Of a stretch of 6,575 bases of DNA, positions 1 to 5,861 are shown in pieces (the first letter of the stretch is position 1; each line of letters starts with the position of its first letter). The stretch is from contig JAHRVZ010000003.1 of NCBI GenBank assembly GCA_019090405.1, positions 1 to 6,575 of the forward strand, read 5' to 3'. Below the pieces are notes generated by a model. That model worked only from the letters and a program-made list of their open reading frames with translations. It did no database searches and had not been told where the DNA came from. A program made the position numbers and the translations under genes. This DNA is from Paracoccaceae bacterium. GTDB taxonomy: Bacteria > Pseudomonadota > Alphaproteobacteria > Rhodobacterales > Rhodobacteraceae.

Positions 1-1
1 C

Positions 2-298
2 GGGACCATACCGCTGGTGATTGCCGATCTGCCCGATGCCCCCGGACTGACCCCGGTGCGGCGTCTGCATCTGGCCGCCGAAACCCCGCGCCCCGCGCCG
101 CTGGGTCTGTTGCTGACGCCGCAGGATGGCGGCGCGCAAGGTGTTGAAACCCGCTGGCATATGGCCCCGGCGCATCAGGATCACACCAGCCACTGGCATC
201 TGGAACGCCGCCGCGCCCGCAGCCTGCCACCACAAAGCTGGACAGCGACCCAAACACGGCAGCAAGGCGGGTTAGAACTGAAAGAGCGCAGTTCCTGA
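2..298 (+). CDS. C-terminal fragment of a probable ImuA-like (RecA-related) protein
   Basis: The open frame enters from the left edge (first full codon at 2) and stops at TGA 296-298, leaving about 98 residues; the true start lies outside the window. The visible part contains LTPVRRLHLAAE (from about residue 16), GLLLTP, ETRWHMAPAH and WHLERRRAR followed by PPQSW. This order (RRLxLAAE, a hydrophobic strand, TRW, then a W-x-L-x-R-x-R-A-R stretch and a final SW) is what I recall for the end of ImuA, the RecA/SulA-like partner of the ImuB and DnaE2 polymerases in SOS mutagenesis. The Walker region that would prove a RecA-like fold is not in the window. No imuB follows, although imuA is usually followed by imuB, so the assignment stays tentative. 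An uncharacterised RecA-fold protein is the main alternative. That this is a real coding 3' end is fairly sure; the name is not. Confidence 0.5.
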   Translation, partial: GTIPLVIADLPDAPGLTPVRRLHLAAETPRPAPLGLLLTPQDGGAQGVETRWHMAPAHQDHTSHWHLERRRARSLPPQSWTATQTRQQGGLELKERSS

Positions 299-308
299 TA
301 GCGGGAAC
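291..308 (+). other. Short hairpin at the end of the ImuA-like gene
   Basis: GTTCCTG (291-297) can pair with CGGGAAC (302-308) across an ATAG loop. This gives seven pairs including one T-G wobble, and the stem spans the stop codon. No T-run follows (CACAAAG), so it does not meet the usual pattern of an intrinsic terminator. It may be an mRNA 3'-end structure or chance. Confidence 0.25.
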
Positions 309-331
309 CACAAAGCTGAACATCTCTACAC

Positions 332-354
332 AATCAATGTCGTAATCAATGTCG
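332..354. repeat. Tandem 12-bp duplication upstream of the MFS gene
   Basis: AATCAATGTCG occurs at 332-342 and again at 344-354, separated by a single T, so the period is 12 bp. Both copies are identical. They lie about 90 bases before the MFS start codon. The origin could be replication slippage, or the copies could be paired binding sites for a regulator; nothing in the sequence decides between these. Confidence 0.6.
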
Positions 355-370
355 AGAATTGGACACAAGC

Positions 371-399
371 CATAAAAACGACACGCCAAGGTCGATAAT
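371..399 (+). promoter_or_regulatory. Weak candidate promoter for the MFS gene
   Basis: GATAAT at 394-399 matches the sigma-70 -10 consensus at five of six positions. The hexamer 17 bases upstream (CATAAA, 371-376) is a poor -35 match. Initiation would fall near 406, giving a leader of about 35 bases. TTGGAC at 359-364 is a better -35 by sequence but is too far away (29 bases). Confidence 0.22.
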
Positions 400-440
400 G
401 CACTAGTCAGCGCGGCAATTCCGAGCAATATCGGATAATT

Positions 441-1664
441 ATGCGCACCCTGATTTCTTTCGCCGCCCTGTTCCTGTCTGTTATCTTTCTGCAATTGTCG
501 TCAGGCGGGATTGCCCCGTTGGATGCGCTGTCAGGTCTGACGCTTAACTTTACCACCAGCCAAATCGGCCTGCTTGGATCGGCGCATTTTCTTGGCTTTT
601 TTCTAGGCTGCTGGTGGGCACCGCGCCTGATGGGCAATGTCGGCCATTCACGCGCATTCGCGGCGTTTACCGCAGCCGGAGCCATCGGAACGCTGGCCCA
701 TATGCTGGTGGTGAACCCTTATGCGTGGGCGGCGATGCGGATTGCATCTGGCATGTGCATTGCTGGCTGTTTTACCATTGTCGAGGCCTGGTTGCAGTCC
801 AAAGTCACCAACGGCACACGCGGTCGCACGATGGGCGCGTACCGGGTGGTGGATATGTCTGCATCCCTTGTGGCGCAGCTGATGATTGGGGTGCTCACCC
901 CGGCAAGCTATGTGTCCTACAACATTCTGGCAATCTTGTGCTGCGCCGCCTTGCTGCCTTTGACACTGACCAAGCTGAAGCAACCAGAAACCCCCAAAGC
1001 ACCACGCCTGCGCCCGATGCTGGCGGTTCGCAAATCCCCCCTGGGCGCAGCCGCGGTGATTGTGGCCGCCTTGTCGTCTGCGTCGTTTCGTATGATTGGT
1101 CCGGTTTATGGCCAAGAGGTCGGGCTGGACATAAATCAGATCGCCTGGTTTCTGGCCACATTCGTGTTGGGTGGCGCGCTGGCGCAATATCCCGTCGGCT
1201 GGCTGGCGGACAAGTTCGACCGCCGTTGGGTGTTGATCTGGCTGTCTGCCGCGGCCATCGCTGTTTCGGCCAGCACCATAGGCGTGCAGGACATGGGCAC
1301 TGTTGCCGTTATGATCAGCGTTTTTCTGTTCGGGCTGACCACATTCCCGATCTATTCGGTCGCTGCCGCCCACGCGCATGACTTTGCCGACAGTTCGGAA
1401 CGGGTTGAACTGTCGGCGGCCCTTATGTTTGTGTTTGCGATGGGGGCCATTGGCGCGCCCTATTTGTCGTCCAAGTTGATTGGCTGGTACGGAGCATCCG
1501 CCATGTTCATCTTTATCGCCGTGGCGCATGGCGTGTTGGTGATATTCGGTCTGACCCGGATGCTGGCGCGCCCGTCGCCCAAATCACGCACCAACTTTGT
1601 TTACGCGCCACGCACGTCGTTCATTATCGGGCGGCTTATGGGCAAACAACGGGATCGCAAATAA
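441..1664 (+). CDS. Major facilitator superfamily transporter, YcaD-like
   Basis: This is a 407-residue inner-membrane protein with the alternating hydrophobic segments of a 12-helix MFS permease, which is normal length for the family. In the second half, GWLADKFDRR (about 253-262) is the MFS loop motif between helices 8 and 9. In the first half the equivalent loop (about 56-72, GCWWAPRLMGNVGHSR) has Pro where the motif Asp normally sits. Two further segments resemble the YcaD branch: FTIVEAWLQSK (111-121, compare its ESWLN motif), followed by a conserved RGR and a YR stretch, and PIYSVAAAHAHD (303-314, compare YSLAIAHAND). The substrate is unknown for this branch and cannot be read from sequence. 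The start at 441 has only a weak ribosome site (GGA at 433-435), but the first helix begins at once, so a start further inside is unlikely. The tail after about residue 375 is basic and presumably cytoplasmic. The gene appears to stand alone, 142 bases after the previous stop and 79 bases before metG. Confidence 0.88.
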   Translation: MRTLISFAALFLSVIFLQLSSGGIAPLDALSGLTLNFTTSQIGLLGSAHFLGFFLGCWWAPRLMGNVGHSRAFAAFTAAGAIGTLAHMLVVNPYAWAAMRIASGMCIAGCFTIVEAWLQSKVTNGTRGRTMGAYRVVDMSASLVAQLMIGVLTPASYVSYNILAILCCAALLPLTLTKLKQPETPKAPRLRPMLAVRKSPLGAAAVIVAALSSASFRMIGPVYGQEVGLDINQIAWFLATFVLGGALAQYPVGWLADKFDRRWVLIWLSAAAIAVSASTIGVQDMGTVAVMISVFLFGLTTFPIYSVAAAHAHDFADSSERVELSAALMFVFAMGAIGAPYLSSKLIGWYGASAMFIFIAVAHGVLVIFGLTRMLARPSPKSRTNFVYAPRTSFIIGRLMGKQRDRK

Positions 1665-1677
1665 CCAGCCTCTGGTT
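1663..1677 (+). other. Small hairpin at the MFS stop codon
   Basis: AACCAG (1663-1668) and CTGGTT (1672-1677) form a perfect six-pair inverted repeat around a three-base loop, overlapping the TAA stop. The next bases are CACCACTAG, with no T-run, so classical intrinsic termination is not supported. Confidence 0.25.
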
Positions 1678-1690
1678 CACCACTAGCCAT

Positions 1691-1720
1691 TTGCAACGCA
1701 GCGCATTAGACGGATGTAAA
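1691..1720 (+). promoter_or_regulatory. Candidate metG promoter
   Basis: TTGCAA at 1691-1696 (four of six matches to the -35 consensus) is followed after 18 bases by TGTAAA at 1715-1720 (four of six to the -10). Initiation would be near 1727, leaving a leader of less than 20 bases with AGAGA (1733-1737) as the only ribosome-site-like sequence. Read-through from the MFS gene is an alternative, because no convincing terminator separates the two. Confidence 0.3.
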
Positions 1721-1743
1721 TTCGCACTTACCAGAGACAGTTC

Positions 1744-3453
1744 ATGGCACGTCACCTTATCACTTCGGCAATCCCCTACATCAACGGGATCAAACATCTG
1801 GGCAATCTGATCGGCAGCCAATTGCCCGCCGACCTTTACGCCCGTTTCCAACGCGGACGCGGTAACGAAGTGTTGTTTCTATGCGCCACCGACGAACATG
1901 GCACCCCGGCTGAGTTGGCCGCGGCCAAGGCAAACAAACCCGTGGCGGAATTCTGCGCTGAAATGCACGATGTGCAGGCGGATATCGCCAAGCGGTTCGC
2001 GCTGTCGTTTGACCACTTTGGCCGCTCATCCAGCCCTCAGAACCACGCGTTAACCCAGCATTTCGCGGGCAAACTGGAAGAGGCCGGGCTTATCAGCGAA
2101 GTCAGCGACAAACAGGTCTATTCCAACACCGACGGGCGGTTTCTGCCAGATCGTTATATCGAAGGCACCTGCCCCAATTGCGGCTATGACAAAGCCCGTG
2201 GCGATCAGTGCGAAAACTGCACCAAGCAGCTTAATCCTGTTGATCTGATCGACCCGCGCAGCGCCATTTCCGGATCAACCGACCTTGAGGTGCGTGAAAC
2301 CAAACATTTGCACCTGCGCCAGTCCGCGTTGCGCGATGAATTGGATGCCTGGATTGACAGCAAATCCGACTGGCCGGTGCTGACCACATCCATCGCCAAA
2401 AAATGGCTGCATGATGGCGACGGGCTGCGCGACCGGGGTATTACGCGTGATCTGGACTGGGGTATTCCTGTGCGCAAAGGCGACGCGGACTGGCCCGGCA
2501 TGGAGGGCAAAGTTTTCTATGTCTGGTTTGACGCCCCCATCGAATATATCGCCTGCGCGGGCGAATGGGCCGATGCGACCGGCAATGATTGGGAACGCTG
2601 GTGGCGCACCGACAAAGGCGCGGATGATGTGCGCTATACCCAATTTATGGGCAAGGACAACGTACCGTTTCATACGCTGTCGTTCCCGGCGACTATTTTG
2701 GGGTCAGGCGAGCCTTGGAAACTGGTTGATTACATCAAATCGTTCAACTTTCTGAACTATGATGGTGGCCAATTCAGCACCTCGCAAGGGCGCGGAGTGT
2801 TCATGGATCAAGCACTTAGCCTGCTGCCTGCGGACTACTGGCGCTGGTGGTTGCTAAGCCACGCCCCCGAAAGCAGTGACGCCGAATTCACCTGGGAAAA
2901 TTTCCAGCAATCGGTGAACAAGGATCTGGCCGATGTTCTGGGTAATTTTGTCTCGCGGATCACCAAATTCTGCCGCTCCAAATTTGGCGAGGCCGTGCCG
3001 GCAGCCGGAGACTATGGCGAACAGGAACTGGCGCTGATTGCCGACCTGACCACCCGTATCCGCGCCTACGAAGGCTATATGGACGCGATGGAGGTGCGCA
3101 AATCCGCGCAGGAACTGCGCGCGATCTGGGTCGCGGGCAATGAATACCTGCAAAGCGCGGCCCCCTGGGTGACGTTCAAAACCGACCCTGACCGCGCCGC
3201 CGCACAGGTGCGTCTGGGGCTGAACCTGATCCGGCTATACGCCGTGCTAAGTGCGCCGTTCATTCCAAACGCCAGCGCCGATATGCTGGCAGCAATGCAG
3301 ACCGAAGATACTGCGTGGCCAGATGACGTCGCAGCATCCCTGTCGACATTGGTTGGGGGACATGCCTTCACCGTCCCCGAAGTATTATTCGCAAAGATCA
3401 CCGATGAACAACGCGATGACTGGCAGGAACGTTTTGCCGGCGTGCGGGACTAA
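1744..3453 (+). CDS. metG: Methionyl-tRNA synthetase
   Basis: This cytoplasmic class I aminoacyl-tRNA synthetase joins methionine to tRNA-Met using ATP, and is essential for initiation and elongation. The HIGH signature appears as HLGN at residues 18-21, within a typical N-terminal AIPYINGIKHLGN. A zinc-knuckle insertion has four cysteines, C143-x2-C146-x9-C156-x2-C159. Conserved MetRS segments follow in order: RDLDWGIPV, VWFDAPIEYI and FMGKDNVPFH. The KMSKS loop is present as QFSTS at 343-347, so both lysines of the classic motif are replaced. A helical anticodon-binding domain fills the C-terminal part, beginning around FTWENFQQSVNKDLADVLGN. At 569 residues the protein lacks the C-terminal tRNA-binding/dimerisation domain of the longer E. 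coli type. ATG 1744 is the natural start, since the Rossmann fold begins immediately. The gene converges on cobQ, with 25 bases between the stops. Confidence 0.96.
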   Translation: MARHLITSAIPYINGIKHLGNLIGSQLPADLYARFQRGRGNEVLFLCATDEHGTPAELAAAKANKPVAEFCAEMHDVQADIAKRFALSFDHFGRSSSPQNHALTQHFAGKLEEAGLISEVSDKQVYSNTDGRFLPDRYIEGTCPNCGYDKARGDQCENCTKQLNPVDLIDPRSAISGSTDLEVRETKHLHLRQSALRDELDAWIDSKSDWPVLTTSIAKKWLHDGDGLRDRGITRDLDWGIPVRKGDADWPGMEGKVFYVWFDAPIEYIACAGEWADATGNDWERWWRTDKGADDVRYTQFMGKDNVPFHTLSFPATILGSGEPWKLVDYIKSFNFLNYDGGQFSTSQGRGVFMDQALSLLPADYWRWWLLSHAPESSDAEFTWENFQQSVNKDLADVLGNFVSRITKFCRSKFGEAVPAAGDYGEQELALIADLTTRIRAYEGYMDAMEVRKSAQELRAIWVAGNEYLQSAAPWVTFKTDPDRAAAQVRLGLNLIRLYAVLSAPFIPNASADMLAAMQTEDTAWPDDVAASLSTLVGGHAFTVPEVLFAKITDEQRDDWQERFAGVRD

Positions 3454-3477
3454 CATCGCTTAACCCACGCAGCCGGC
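3436..3477. other. Imperfect hairpin between convergent metG and cobQ
   Basis: GCCGGC (3436-3441) can pair with GCCGGC (3472-3477). The stem continues as TGCG (3443-3446) with CGCA (3468-3471) and GG with CC, leaving one bulged base on each side. It begins inside the last codons of metG and covers nearly all of the convergent gap. Neither strand has a T-run after the stem, so if it ends transcription in both directions it does so without the standard tail. Confidence 0.3.
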
Positions 3478-3478
3478 G

Positions 3479-4924
3479 CTAACGTGCAGCAGCCAATATG
3501 CCGTCTACATCCAGATGTGCCTCGATGTGGTCGGCCAGCGCGTCCAGCGTGGCCTCGACTGTGGCGTCATATGATGCGCCCGAGGCTTCAGCCCCAAGTT
3601 CGCCCAGAAACGCCGCGCGAAAGGCGTCGTTGCGGAACATGCCGTGCAGATAGCTGCCAATGACCCTACCATCCGGGCTTATTGCGCCTTCGGCCCGACC
3701 GTTGATAGTGGCAAACGGACGATCACAATCGGCTCCATCCGTGCGGCCGATATGGATTTCATAGCCTTCAAATGCTTGCCCCGAGCCAGCATGAATGGCG
3801 CTGATTTCTGTCAGCCTTTTATCCGGAATCATCTGTGTTACCACGTCCAGCAACCCAAGCCCCTTGCTTTCGCCAACCGGGCCTTCGACCCCGTCAGCAT
3901 CAACAATCACCTTGCCAAGCATCTGATATCCCCCACAAATCCCCAGAACATGCCCACCCCTTTGATGATGCGCCAACAGATCAATGTCCCATCCTTGCGC
4001 GCGCAAAAATGCCAGATCCCCCTGGGTGGATTTACTGCCGGGAATGATCACCAGATCGGTATCTCCGGGAACGGCCTGACCTGCACGCAGCATCATCACC
4101 GACACGCCCGGTTCTTGTGACAATGGATCAAGATCGTCGAAATTGGCAATCCGTGACAGGCCCAGACAGACTATTTTAAAGCGTCCTGTGCCGGTGTGTT
4201 TTGCAATATCCAACGCGTCCTCGGCCGGTAGTTTCCACGCATCCGCAAACCACGGCAACACCCCAAACCCACGCCAGCCGGTGGTCTGTTCAACCACATC
4301 ATATCCACCCTCAAACAACTGCGGATCACCGCGAAATTTATTGACCACAAACCCCGCGATCCGGGCCGCATCAGTCGCATCCATCACCGCCTGCGTGCCC
4401 ACGATCTGTGCAATCACCCCGCCGCGATCTATGTCTCCGGTCAGGATCACCGGCACATCAGCGGCCACAGCAAAGCCCATATTGGCAATGTCACCATCGC
4501 GCAGATTGACCTCGGCCGGGCTGCCGGCACCTTCGACAAGCACCAGATCATACTGAGTTTTGAGCCGCTCAAAACTTTGCAATACCGGCGCCATCAACTC
4601 CGGTTTCAACGCCGCATAGTCGCGCGCCTTTACGGTTGCGATGCGTTTGCCCTGCACCACCACCTGCGCGCCTGTTTCGCTTTCAGGTTTCAGCAGCACC
4701 GGGTTCATATCGGTCACCGGCTCTAACCCACAGGCCATGGCCTGCAACGCCTGCGCGCGGCCAATCTCGCCGCCATCTGCCGTGACCGCCGCATTGTTTG
4801 ACATATTCTGCGGCTTGAACGGTGCCACCGACAGCCCGCGCCTGCGCGCCGCGCGGCACATACCTGCCACCAGCATGGATTTGCCGACATTGGACCCGGT
4901 GCCCTGAAACATAAGTGCAGCCAT
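3479..4924 (-). CDS. cobQ: Cobyric acid synthase
   Basis: CobQ uses glutamine and ATP to amidate the b, d, e and g carboxylates of adenosylcobyrinic acid a,c-diamide, giving adenosylcobyric acid in the cytoplasm. The 481-residue length fits the family. The N-terminal synthetase domain opens with the ATP loop GTGSNVGKS (8-16), followed by FKPQNMSNN (36-44), EGAGSPAEVNL (131-141) and GDIDRGG (163-169). The C-terminal part is a class I glutamine amidotransferase: IIPGSKST (293-300), the nucleophile Cys330 in LGICGGYQMLG, and His427 in SYLHGMF, so the catalytic Cys and His are both visible. The start at 4924 lies 6 bases after the cobO stop, and its upstream ribosome site is weak, so translation is probably coupled to cobO. 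CobO makes the direct substrate of this enzyme, which supports a two-gene operon. The related CobB is excluded by the KPQNMSNN segment and the cobyric-acid-type C-terminus. Confidence 0.96.
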   Translation of the reverse strand: MAALMFQGTGSNVGKSMLVAGMCRAARRRGLSVAPFKPQNMSNNAAVTADGGEIGRAQALQAMACGLEPVTDMNPVLLKPESETGAQVVVQGKRIATVKARDYAALKPELMAPVLQSFERLKTQYDLVLVEGAGSPAEVNLRDGDIANMGFAVAADVPVILTGDIDRGGVIAQIVGTQAVMDATDAARIAGFVVNKFRGDPQLFEGGYDVVEQTTGWRGFGVLPWFADAWKLPAEDALDIAKHTGTGRFKIVCLGLSRIANFDDLDPLSQEPGVSVMMLRAGQAVPGDTDLVIIPGSKSTQGDLAFLRAQGWDIDLLAHHQRGGHVLGICGGYQMLGKVIVDADGVEGPVGESKGLGLLDVVTQMIPDKRLTEISAIHAGSGQAFEGYEIHIGRTDGADCDRPFATINGRAEGAISPDGRVIGSYLHGMFRNDAFRAAFLGELGAEASGASYDATVEATLDALADHIEAHLDVDGILAAAR

Positions 4925-4930
4925 AGCGGT

Positions 4931-5539
4931 CTAGAACTCTACGCCGGCCTGCGCCTTGATGCCATCGCGGAACGGATGTTTCACCAAGGTCATTTCGGTC
5001 ACCAGATCAGCGGCTTCGATCAGTTCGGGTTTGGCGTTGCGGCCGGTCAGCGCCACATGGGTCATGTCCGGCTTTTCGCTAAGCAGAAAATCAACCACCT
5101 GGTCGATATCCAGATAATCATTGCGCAGGGCAATGTTGATTTCATCCAGCAGAACGAATCGAATCTCCGAATCGCGGATCAGGTCTTTGGCCTGTTCCCA
5201 GCCAGCTTGCGCCGCCGCGATATCACGTTCGCGATCTTGTGTTTCCCAGGTAAACCCCTCTCCTGACACTACAAATTTGCACTGATCTGCAAAATGCGAG
5301 GTCAGAAAGTCCCGTTCACCAGTGCTGCGCCCACCTTTGATGAACTGCACCACAGCACAAGGCATATCATGGGCGATACAGCGCATTATCATCCCAAATC
5401 CGGACGATGATTTGCCCTTGCCCGGCCCGGTATGCACGATAATCAGGCCTTTTTCTTCGGTCTTTGTGGCCATCAGCCGATCCCGCGCGGCCTTGATCTT
5501 TTGCATCTTTGCTGTGTGACGGTCGTTGATGTTATTCAT
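4931..5539 (-). CDS. cobO: Cob(I)yrinic acid a,c-diamide adenosyltransferase
   Basis: CobO (BtuR/CobA type) transfers the 5'-deoxyadenosyl group of ATP to reduced cobalt of cobyrinic acid a,c-diamide, releasing triphosphate. The 202-residue protein has the family P-loop TGPGKGKSS (37-45), the strand VVQFIKGG (63-70), the Walker B-like FVLLDEIN (128-135), LTGRNA (164-169) and the characteristic end HPFRDGIKAQAGVEF. The frame stays open far upstream, to 5950, but the extra 137 residues have no family character and run antisense through the riboswitch. The start at 5539 gives the usual family length and has a good ribosome site. The N-terminus MNNINDRHTAKMQKIKAARDRL is the expected polar leader before the core. 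cobQ follows after 6 bases. No cobalamin aptamer lies in the sense orientation ahead of this gene. Confidence 0.95.
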   Translation of the reverse strand: MNNINDRHTAKMQKIKAARDRLMATKTEEKGLIIVHTGPGKGKSSSGFGMIMRCIAHDMPCAVVQFIKGGRSTGERDFLTSHFADQCKFVVSGEGFTWETQDRERDIAAAQAGWEQAKDLIRDSEIRFVLLDEINIALRNDYLDIDQVVDFLLSEKPDMTHVALTGRNAKPELIEAADLVTEMTLVKHPFRDGIKAQAGVEF

Positions 5540-5545
5540 TTTGCG

Positions 5546-5554
5546 CCTCGCCTT
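5546..5554 (-). promoter_or_regulatory. Ribosome binding site of cobO
   Basis: On the minus strand the sequence reads AAGGCGAGG followed by six bases and ATG (5539). Its GAGG core at 5546-5549 is well spaced, and this fixes the cobO start in a frame that is otherwise open for 137 more codons. Confidence 0.75.
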
Positions 5555-5555
5555 C

Positions 5556-5585
5556 TTGACAAATTCCCGATTGGCTGCGCAATTT
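5556..5585 (+). promoter_or_regulatory. Probable promoter for the riboswitch transcript
   Basis: A perfect -35 hexamer TTGACA lies at 5556-5561. After 18 bases comes CAATTT (5580-5585), a weak -10 that keeps the important second A and final T. Initiation would fall at about 5591, which is where the first strand of riboswitch helix P1 begins. The position fits better than the -10 score. The -35 starts two bases from the cobO ribosome site, so the two divergent units overlap here. Confidence 0.5.
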
Positions 5586-5589
5586 GCGC
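5577..5589. promoter_or_regulatory. 13-bp palindrome over the presumed -10, possible operator
   Basis: GCGCAA (5577-5582), a central T, then TTGCGC (5584-5589) form a perfect inverted repeat. It lies just upstream of the expected transcript start, so it would act as DNA rather than as part of the riboswitch RNA. It also sits 38 bases ahead of the cobO start on the other strand. I cannot name a regulator that binds it. Confidence 0.35.
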
Positions 5590-5590
5590 T

Positions 5591-5765
5591 CGCTGGTGCC
5601 TGTGTAATGCAGGTGAAAAGGGAATGCGATACGGGAATGTCCCGGAAAAGCAGCCGCCCCCGCGACCGTGACCGGAGAGGTCGCCCAAACCCACTGACGG
5701 CATGTCGGGAAGGATGGGCAACCAACAGGGCAACCTGACATCCGCAAGCCGGGAGACCTGCCAGC
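5591..5765 (+). promoter_or_regulatory. Cobalamin (AdoCbl) riboswitch aptamer
   Basis: The + strand carries the conserved pieces of a B12 element in order: GGTGCC (5595-5600), GTGAAAAGGGAAT (5613-5625), a CGGGA/TCCCG stem (5632-5636 with 5640-5644), GCCGCCCCCGCGACCGTGA (5653-5671), CCACTG (5691-5696), TCGGGAAGG (5705-5713), and the B12 box AAGCCGGGAGACCTGCC (5746-5762). Helix P1 closes as GCTGG (5592-5596) with CCAGC (5761-5765). The order and strand show that it controls DUF1636-cobW and not cobO. In this RNA class ligand binding normally lowers expression. No stem followed by a T-run is present between the aptamer and the next gene, so control is probably at translation initiation. Confidence 0.95.
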
Positions 5766-5783
5766 ATGTAAGTGACGTGAACT

Positions 5784-5806
5784 GGACGGGTGTGTCGGGG
5801 ACGGGT
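5784..5806 (+). repeat. Direct repeat in the riboswitch expression platform
   Basis: GGACGGGT appears at 5784-5791 and 5799-5806. The overlapping GGGAC (5798-5802) is complementary to GTCCC (5833-5837), which overlaps the left arm of the hairpin at the ribosome site. This makes the region a candidate anti-sequestering strand. Eight-base repeats can arise by chance in GC-rich DNA. Confidence 0.35.
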
Positions 5807-5835
5807 CCGCCAACTCGGATTCGCCTGATATTGTC

Positions 5836-5852
5836 CCTGCAAAATGGCAGGA
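5836..5852 (+). promoter_or_regulatory. Hairpin sequestering the DUF1636 ribosome binding site
   Basis: CCTGC (5836-5840) pairs perfectly with GCAGG (5847-5851) around an AAAATG loop. The right arm contains most of the only ribosome site, AGGA (5849-5852). Closing this stem would hide it from the ribosome, which fits a translational OFF switch downstream of the aptamer. The same bases GGCAGG (5846-5851) are also complementary to CCTGCC (5757-5762) at the 3' end of the aptamer. Confidence 0.5.
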
Positions 5853-5861
5853 TAAATGCGA

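Noticed and set aside
305..321. Possible LexA/SOS box, two GAAC half-sites (305-308 and 318-321) after the ImuA-like gene
   Set aside because: Alphaproteobacterial LexA boxes are GAAC-N7-GAAC; here the spacer is 9 bases, and the site lies downstream of the repair-like gene, not upstream.
614..1381. Second + strand open frame (255 codons) inside the MFS gene
   Set aside because: It is an out-of-phase reading of the transporter with a composition unlike a natural protein and no start signal.
648..1529. Long minus-strand open frame (293 codons) across the MFS gene
   Set aside because: It is the complement of a clearly coding membrane-protein gene; its predicted product is rich in Arg, His and Gln with no recognisable domain, typical of a shadow frame in GC-rich DNA.
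1663..1677. Intrinsic terminator after the MFS gene
   Set aside because: The six-pair stem is perfect, but no T-run follows; it is kept only as a low-confidence hairpin.
5555..5625. A clear minus-strand promoter for cobO in the short gap
   Set aside because: I read the reverse strand for -35/-10 pairs; the best combination (TTGCGC, 17 bases, TCAAGA) is too weak to annotate.
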